From Acidimicrobiales bacterium (GTDB taxonomy: Bacteria; Actinomycetota; Acidimicrobiia; Acidimicrobiales; Palsa-688), in assembly GCA_036378675.1 (NCBI GenBank), contig DASUWA010000016.1, positions 62,001 through 126,000 on the forward strand: a DNA stretch of 64,000 bases, given 5' to 3'. Position numbers and translations under genes: made by a program. Below are positions 60,759 to 64,000 of this stretch, piece by piece. The stretch's first letter is position 1; each line of letters starts with the position of its first letter. The notes beneath the pieces are model-generated. The model was not told the DNA's origin. It searched no databases and saw only the letters and a program-made list of their open reading frames with translations.

Positions 60759-61707
60759 CCTCAGGACACTTCTTCAGCACGCAGCTGAAGCCGTCGATGC
60801 TCCACCGATAGATGTCAGGGATCGAGTCTTTGCGCGTGCTGGGGGCATCCGTAGGCGTCGTCGGATCCGTCGGGCGGTCTTGACCATCGGCCTTGCCGGC
60901 AGCGCCACCGGAGCCTTACTGACCGTATTGCCGGACAGCAGGCCATCCCAGACGGTTACCGTCACATCACCGCACGACTTGTTGCCCCGGTTCGCCGCGT
61001 TCGCGAATCCGCCGGAGGTTGTGAGGCTTCTTCATGACTATGCCGGGCCGGGCGGTTTCATTTCGGGCGTGACAAGAGTGGAGCTCAAACAGACAACGTG
61101 GGGCGCCTATGCGTCCTGGGCGACCACCGCTCTGGGCTCGCCGCCAGGATCGATGAAGATTGGTAACCCTCCGGAACCACTCTTCACATCGGAGACCGAG
61201 GTCTACGTGATCTTGCAGTTGGGGAACGAGAGCTGCATCAATACGTCGGATTGCCCTGGCAGCCATCGAAACTGGGTGGTAAATGTCATTCCCCTCAGTG
61301 CTCCCCCGGGCGAAGATGAACAAGCCGTCATCTCCGGGCCCACTAATCCCGTGCCGGCTTCGTTCTCTTCTATTCCAGGTCCCGACGCCGACCTGGACGT
61401 CTCGACCGGTCACATCACCAGCACGGCGAGCCTGACAGGTTCTGCGCCTGGCTCCAGGTCGGGATCCTCCACCACCATCGGTGTCAGAATCCCCGTCGTC
61501 GCAGGCGAGTCGGCTGCCACGGCCCGCGGGGTGCTGCAGTCGCTGGGATTCGTCGTAACCCTTCAATACTCCGCCAGCACTGTGGTTCCCCAAGGAGACG
61601 TGATCGCTCTCACCCCGCCGTCTGGAACAACAACCATCCCCGGTGCAGCCGTAACCCTTCTAGTCTCTTCCGGACCTCCAGCCTCAGGGACTCCGGCCAA
61701 GGGTTGA
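60745..61707 (+). CDS. membrane protein with C-terminal PASTA domain, presumed sigma partner, right copy
   Basis: A 320-aa homologue of the left copy. Cytoplasmic head DSDLRTLLQHAAEAVDAPP, Arg block, membrane helix (IRRAVLTIGLAGSATGALLTVL), extracellular domain with NESCINTSDCPGSHRNW (disulfide position conserved), and a PASTA domain VRIPVVAGESAATARGVLQS to AAVTLLVSSGPP. The sequences are homologous throughout, with more divergence in the linker. The downstream membrane gene of the left operon is missing here; a scarred region follows instead. Confidence 0.82.
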   Translation: MQDSDLRTLLQHAAEAVDAPPIDVRDRVFARAGGIRRRRRIRRAVLTIGLAGSATGALLTVLPDSRPSQTVTVTSPHDLLPRFAAFANPPEVVRLLHDYAGPGGFISGVTRVELKQTTWGAYASWATTALGSPPGSMKIGNPPEPLFTSETEVYVILQLGNESCINTSDCPGSHRNWVVNVIPLSAPPGEDEQAVISGPTNPVPASFSSIPGPDADLDVSTGHITSTASLTGSAPGSRSGSSTTIGVRIPVVAGESAATARGVLQSLGFVVTLQYSASTVVPQGDVIALTPPSGTTTIPGAAVTLLVSSGPPASGTPAKG

Positions 61708-61790
61708 CACCGTTCGACAAGCCGATTCGAGCGCCATGCCATCGGATCTCCGAGCGCTGCCGACTACGCTCTCGCCATCCGTACCCGGCT

Positions 61791-61814
61791 GTAATCGGAT
61801 GCGCTCACGTTCTG
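61791..61814. repeat. 24-bp direct repeat, copy 1
   Basis: GTAATCGGATGCGCTCACGT... occurs here and again, one base different, at 63329-63352, in the same orientation. It abuts the T-arm-like sequence at 61827. The pair encloses two minus-strand genes. Confidence 0.7.
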
Positions 61815-61826
61815 CGCCGGGGCGGG

Positions 61827-61843
61827 CCGGGATTCGAACCCGG
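61827..61843 (-). other. tRNA T-arm-like scar, not a complete tRNA
   Basis: CCGGG, a 7-nt loop ATTCGAA and CCCGG form a T-arm on the minus strand, and GC-rich acceptor-like bases follow. I could not build an anticodon stem or a D arm upstream, so this is a fragment or degenerate remnant. Confidence 0.5.
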
Positions 61844-62022
61844 CGTAGGCCTCACCGCCCGTAACCCGAGGGCTAGTCCGAAGTTCCTCTTCGGCTTCCG
61901 CCGCCGGCGAGTCCACCGTAAGGCGTCTCCGACAACGTCGTTCGCAATAACGCATCAACTCGGGAGCAATGGTTCACGCCGCAACTGAACCAGACCGCGC
62001 GCGTTCTGCGTCAGGGGAGGCG

Positions 62023-62298
62023 TCAGGTGTCCGTCTCGGACTCCCGACCGGCAGCTTCGGCCACCTCCGCGGCTTCAGTTAGTCCGGCTGCGAGCAGGCC
62101 CGCTTGGCCTGGGTCCATGAACAAGATCCCCGTTCGTCGTCCGTCGGGAAGCTCCTTCCAAAAGCCCGCCGCAGGAGTGACCCGAAGTACTACAGATCCT
62201 CCGGCTCTGCCAGCGTCATCCAGCTCATAGCCGACCGCATTGACGACCACCCCGCCGTCGAGGTACTCGCCTTCCCACAAGGTGCTCGGTTGCTCCAC
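62023..62298 (-). CDS. small beta-rich protein of unknown function
   Basis: A 91-aa acidic protein with beta strands and a late helix: LWEGEYLDGGVVVNAVGYEL, GGSVVLRVTPAAGFWKELPD, GILFMDPGQAGLLAAGL. No family recognised. The composition is even and GC-rich, and it looks real. Lies between the repeat copies. Confidence 0.55.
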   Translation of the reverse strand: MEQPSTLWEGEYLDGGVVVNAVGYELDDAGRAGGSVVLRVTPAAGFWKELPDGRRTGILFMDPGQAGLLAAGLTEAAEVAEAAGRESETDT

Positions 62299-62450
62299 AG
62301 TACGACGCTAGGCCGACGGCGGTCGTCACCTCCGAAGAAAGCCGATGCCGATTACTTCGCCCTCGACGGCCCCCGCTCGGACCGTTCCGGTTGGTTATTG
62401 CGCTGACGTCCTGCGTCGTCACGCCGGCCGTCACCCCTCAGCAGCGGTTT

Positions 62451-63131
62451 CTATGGGGTCGGTGTTCCCAAAACCATTGACCACCGAGTCCCGGCAGGTG
62501 CCTCGACGGTCAAGTCGAAGCTGCCGCCACTTGGGATGTTGGCGACGATCGACCCCGTAGGGCCCCCAATGGAGACATGTACCACCTCGCCCTGAGCCGC
62601 TGGGGCAAGATAGACGTTCGTGTCGTCGGGGCCCGCATACCCCGCCCGCAAGGTGGTCGTGATCGCCCCTTGTACCTGCCCGCTGGGAAGGTTCACTCTT
62701 ATCGTGTGGGGTCCGGTTCCCCGGTAACCGGCGAGCGGTCTCATTCCTGGGGGACCGAAGAACGGGTCGCTGCTCAGGTCGTGACCGGACATAGGCCGCA
62801 CGTCGGGCCAGGCTCCGTTCGGCGCGACGAGTGTTTGCTCGCTGTAGGAGTCAGGGGCGGATTCGGAGGCGGTTGAGCTCTTGGACGCCCGCATCACTAT
62901 CCCACCGACGTCCCCTCCGATCAGGACTAAGCCCACGGACAGCCCGACAACTAGTCCGACCAGCCGCCAACCGCTCGCGAACCTTTGGTCGCCTTGCTGT
63001 CTCCATTTGATCCGCTGCGCAGCCCAAACGATCAGCGCGACGCCGACGGCGGGAATGAGGATCTCACCGAAGATCTGACCAGCCCGGTACGCGCTGTCGT
63101 GCTCCACGGCTACGAACAGACTTGTCGACAT
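62451..63131 (-). CDS. two-helix membrane protein with beta-rich extracellular domain
   Basis: A 226-aa protein. Two N-terminal membrane helices (EILIPAVGVALIVWAAQRI; LVGLVVGLSVGLVLIGGDVGG) precede a Ser-rich linker and a C-terminal beta domain (HTIRVNLPSGQVQGAITTTL; VYLAPAAQGEVVHVSIGGP; GTRWSMVLG). No known family. Regular GC3 and a plausible start support coding. Confidence 0.65.
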   Translation of the reverse strand: MSTSLFVAVEHDSAYRAGQIFGEILIPAVGVALIVWAAQRIKWRQQGDQRFASGWRLVGLVVGLSVGLVLIGGDVGGIVMRASKSSTASESAPDSYSEQTLVAPNGAWPDVRPMSGHDLSSDPFFGPPGMRPLAGYRGTGPHTIRVNLPSGQVQGAITTTLRAGYAGPDDTNVYLAPAAQGEVVHVSIGGPTGSIVANIPSGGSFDLTVEAPAGTRWSMVLGTPTP

Positions 63132-63328
63132 GCCCTGCCCCCGATCAAACGCCAGCCCCAGATGATCGCGCTCGATGTGACCGCCCCTCCCTGCGTTGTT
63201 GAATAGTTGATGAAGCCGTTCGCAGGTCTTGCACGAACGGTTTTATCGGCGCTCGATTCGCCAGCCATTCCGGCCTCGCCGCACTAGCGCTGATCGCCGA
63301 TTACCGAGAAGGGAGAGCTGGCCTGGCC

Positions 63329-63352
63329 GTAATCAGATGCGCTCACGTTCTG
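63329..63352. repeat. 24-bp direct repeat, copy 2
   Basis: Matches 61791-61814 at 23 of 24 bases, in the same orientation. The 1.5 kb between copies holds two genes with no mobility functions. Surrounding bases differ, so the repeat ends are sharp. Confidence 0.7.
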
Positions 63353-63384
63353 ACGCGACATCCACCCACGCTTAGACCGTCTGC

Positions 63385-63600
63385 TTGACTGGTGGCGTGG
63401 ACCGCGACCGCCCACCGATGACTCCCAAGCAACAACAGCAGGTTGTGATCTTTGGGTGGATCGCCGCGGTGCTGGTGGGTCTGTTGTCAGCCGCGGCCAT
63501 CTCGCATGGCAGCCTCCGTACGGTCGCTGCAATCATCGGATTGCCGTTGCTGGTAGCCCTGTTCGTGATCGCACGACGATCGGGCATGACTCGACGCTAA
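63385..63600 (+). CDS. small two-helix membrane protein
   Basis: 71 aa from 63385; ATG at 63418 (60 aa) may be the real start. Two hydrophobic segments (VVIFGWIAAVLVGLLSAAAI; TVAAIIGLPLLVALFVIARR) with short basic ends. No strong ribosome binding site is visible. Confidence 0.5.
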   Translation: MTGGVDRDRPPMTPKQQQQVVIFGWIAAVLVGLLSAAAISHGSLRTVAAIIGLPLLVALFVIARRSGMTRR

Positions 63601-63641
63601 CTTCGGTCAAGCCAAGGCCATCTGTCCCCGATAATGGTCGC

Positions 63642-64000
63642 GTGGACCTCCTATGGGATCTGTTTGCGGGATTCCTCGTTGACTTCCTACCGTTCGAGTT
63701 TGGGGAGACACGCACGATACGCAGGTACAGGCAGGGACGGCGCATCATCTTTCAAGGACGCGTCGAGGGGCTCAGACCAAATCTTCCTATCGCCGGGTAC
63801 TTAGCGGTCCAAGACGGTCAGCTGTGGGTGACTGACCGGAAGGCCGAAGGGGGGAACATCCTTCCGGTTCCCGGTCCCAAACCGCAATCGGCTCTTACCG
63901 AGCACACAGCCACCCTTAGAGGCGAGCCTTGGAGCGTCTCGTATGAAAGCGATCAGGGCACGATCAGGATCATCCCCACAACCAGAAATCGAATACTGCT
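63642..64000 (+). CDS. unidentified gene running off the right edge
   Basis: Open from a GTG at 63642 through the window end, 119 codons. The translation begins VDLLWDLFAGFLVDFLPFEFGE, then an Arg-rich segment and beta-strand-like pieces (IIFQGRVEGL; LAVQDGQLWVTDR; SWSVSYESDQG-like). No family recognised from this part. The frame chosen is the only one without early stops. Confidence 0.55.
   Translation, partial: MDLLWDLFAGFLVDFLPFEFGETRTIRRYRQGRRIIFQGRVEGLRPNLPIAGYLAVQDGQLWVTDRKAEGGNILPVPGPKPQSALTEHTATLRGEPWSVSYESDQGTIRIIPTTRNRIL

Larger units (their letters stand above)
61708..62022. other. 315-bp intergenic stretch with scars
   Basis: No convincing gene. Contains the direct repeat copy and T-arm-like scar listed separately. 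Short frames across it (with PGFEPG-like translation) are artefacts of the T-arm. Confidence 0.6.

Noticed and set aside
61815-61900. Complete tRNA gene on the minus strand
   Set aside because: T arm only; no anticodon stem, D arm or matching acceptor 5' strand could be built.
61704-61988. Protein with GPGFEPG motif
   Set aside because: Translation of the tRNA T-arm-like sequence.
1-64000. CRISPR array, rRNA operon or prophage structural genes
   Set aside because: No regularly spaced repeats, no rRNA sequence and no capsid, tail or terminase genes seen.

Overview
The window is high-GC DNA with dense coding, frequent GTG/TTG starts and actinobacterial signatures: treY-treZ, an LAxTG sortase E-type anchor, PASTA proteins, an FHA-HTH regulator and a LAL-type LuxR regulator. 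It looks like an uncultured or soil actinobacterium, possibly of the Acidimicrobiia. That placement is inferred from gene content only.

Positions 1-26600 are a mostly ordinary chromosomal stretch. It holds trehalose synthesis from glycogen (treZ, cut by the window edge, and treY), a 5-oxoprolinase operon (pxpA and a pxpB-pxpC fusion), a secreted NlpC/P60 hydrolase, a secreted lipase, an RsbU-type phosphatase, a GNAT acetyltransferase, FtsH, a succinate-semialdehyde dehydrogenase, a kinase-less KdpD sensor, a GAF protein, PPK2, a YbaK deacylase, a STAS protein, a flavoprotein disulfide oxidoreductase, a LuxR/LAL regulator coupled to a nitronate monooxygenase, an MFS transporter and an alpha/beta hydrolase. 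Several of these fit stress and envelope signalling.

Positions 26600-38900 become gene-poor and mosaic. There are structured intergenic hairpins and an intrinsic terminator with no gene in front, a Tat phospholipase C, remnants of a tyrosine recombinase and a DUF2510 protein, and a surface-protein / Ser-Thr kinase / FHA-HTH module. A secreted repeat protein, two nucleotidyltransferase toxin-antitoxin-like modules (one with a clear palindromic operator) and nested IS3 and IS21 remnants follow.

Positions 38900-61700 are the most interesting part. Two paralogous operons, each an ECF sigma factor overlapped by 14 nt by a membrane PASTA protein, bracket about 20 kb of accessory DNA. Each has the same bipartite promoter-like element at the same spacing. 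Just inside the left copy lies the 3' part of a tRNA-Leu gene (anticodon loop to CCA), a classic integration scar. Small HTH proteins, membrane orphans and broken genes come next. Then comes a four-gene + strand cluster at 48215-59984: an SNF2 helicase with a DUF3883-like tail, a DUF1156-type adenine methylase, a DUF499-type ATPase with an N-terminal HEPN-like segment, and an unrecognised 701-aa protein ending in a zinc ribbon and a PD-(D/E)xK-like nuclease core. The first three match a helicase-methylase-ATPase defence arrangement. The fourth looks like a dedicated effector or specificity subunit and is the best candidate for something undescribed.

Positions 61700-64000 hold a tRNA T-arm-like scar, a 24-bp direct repeat bracketing two small minus-strand genes, and a gene running off the right edge.
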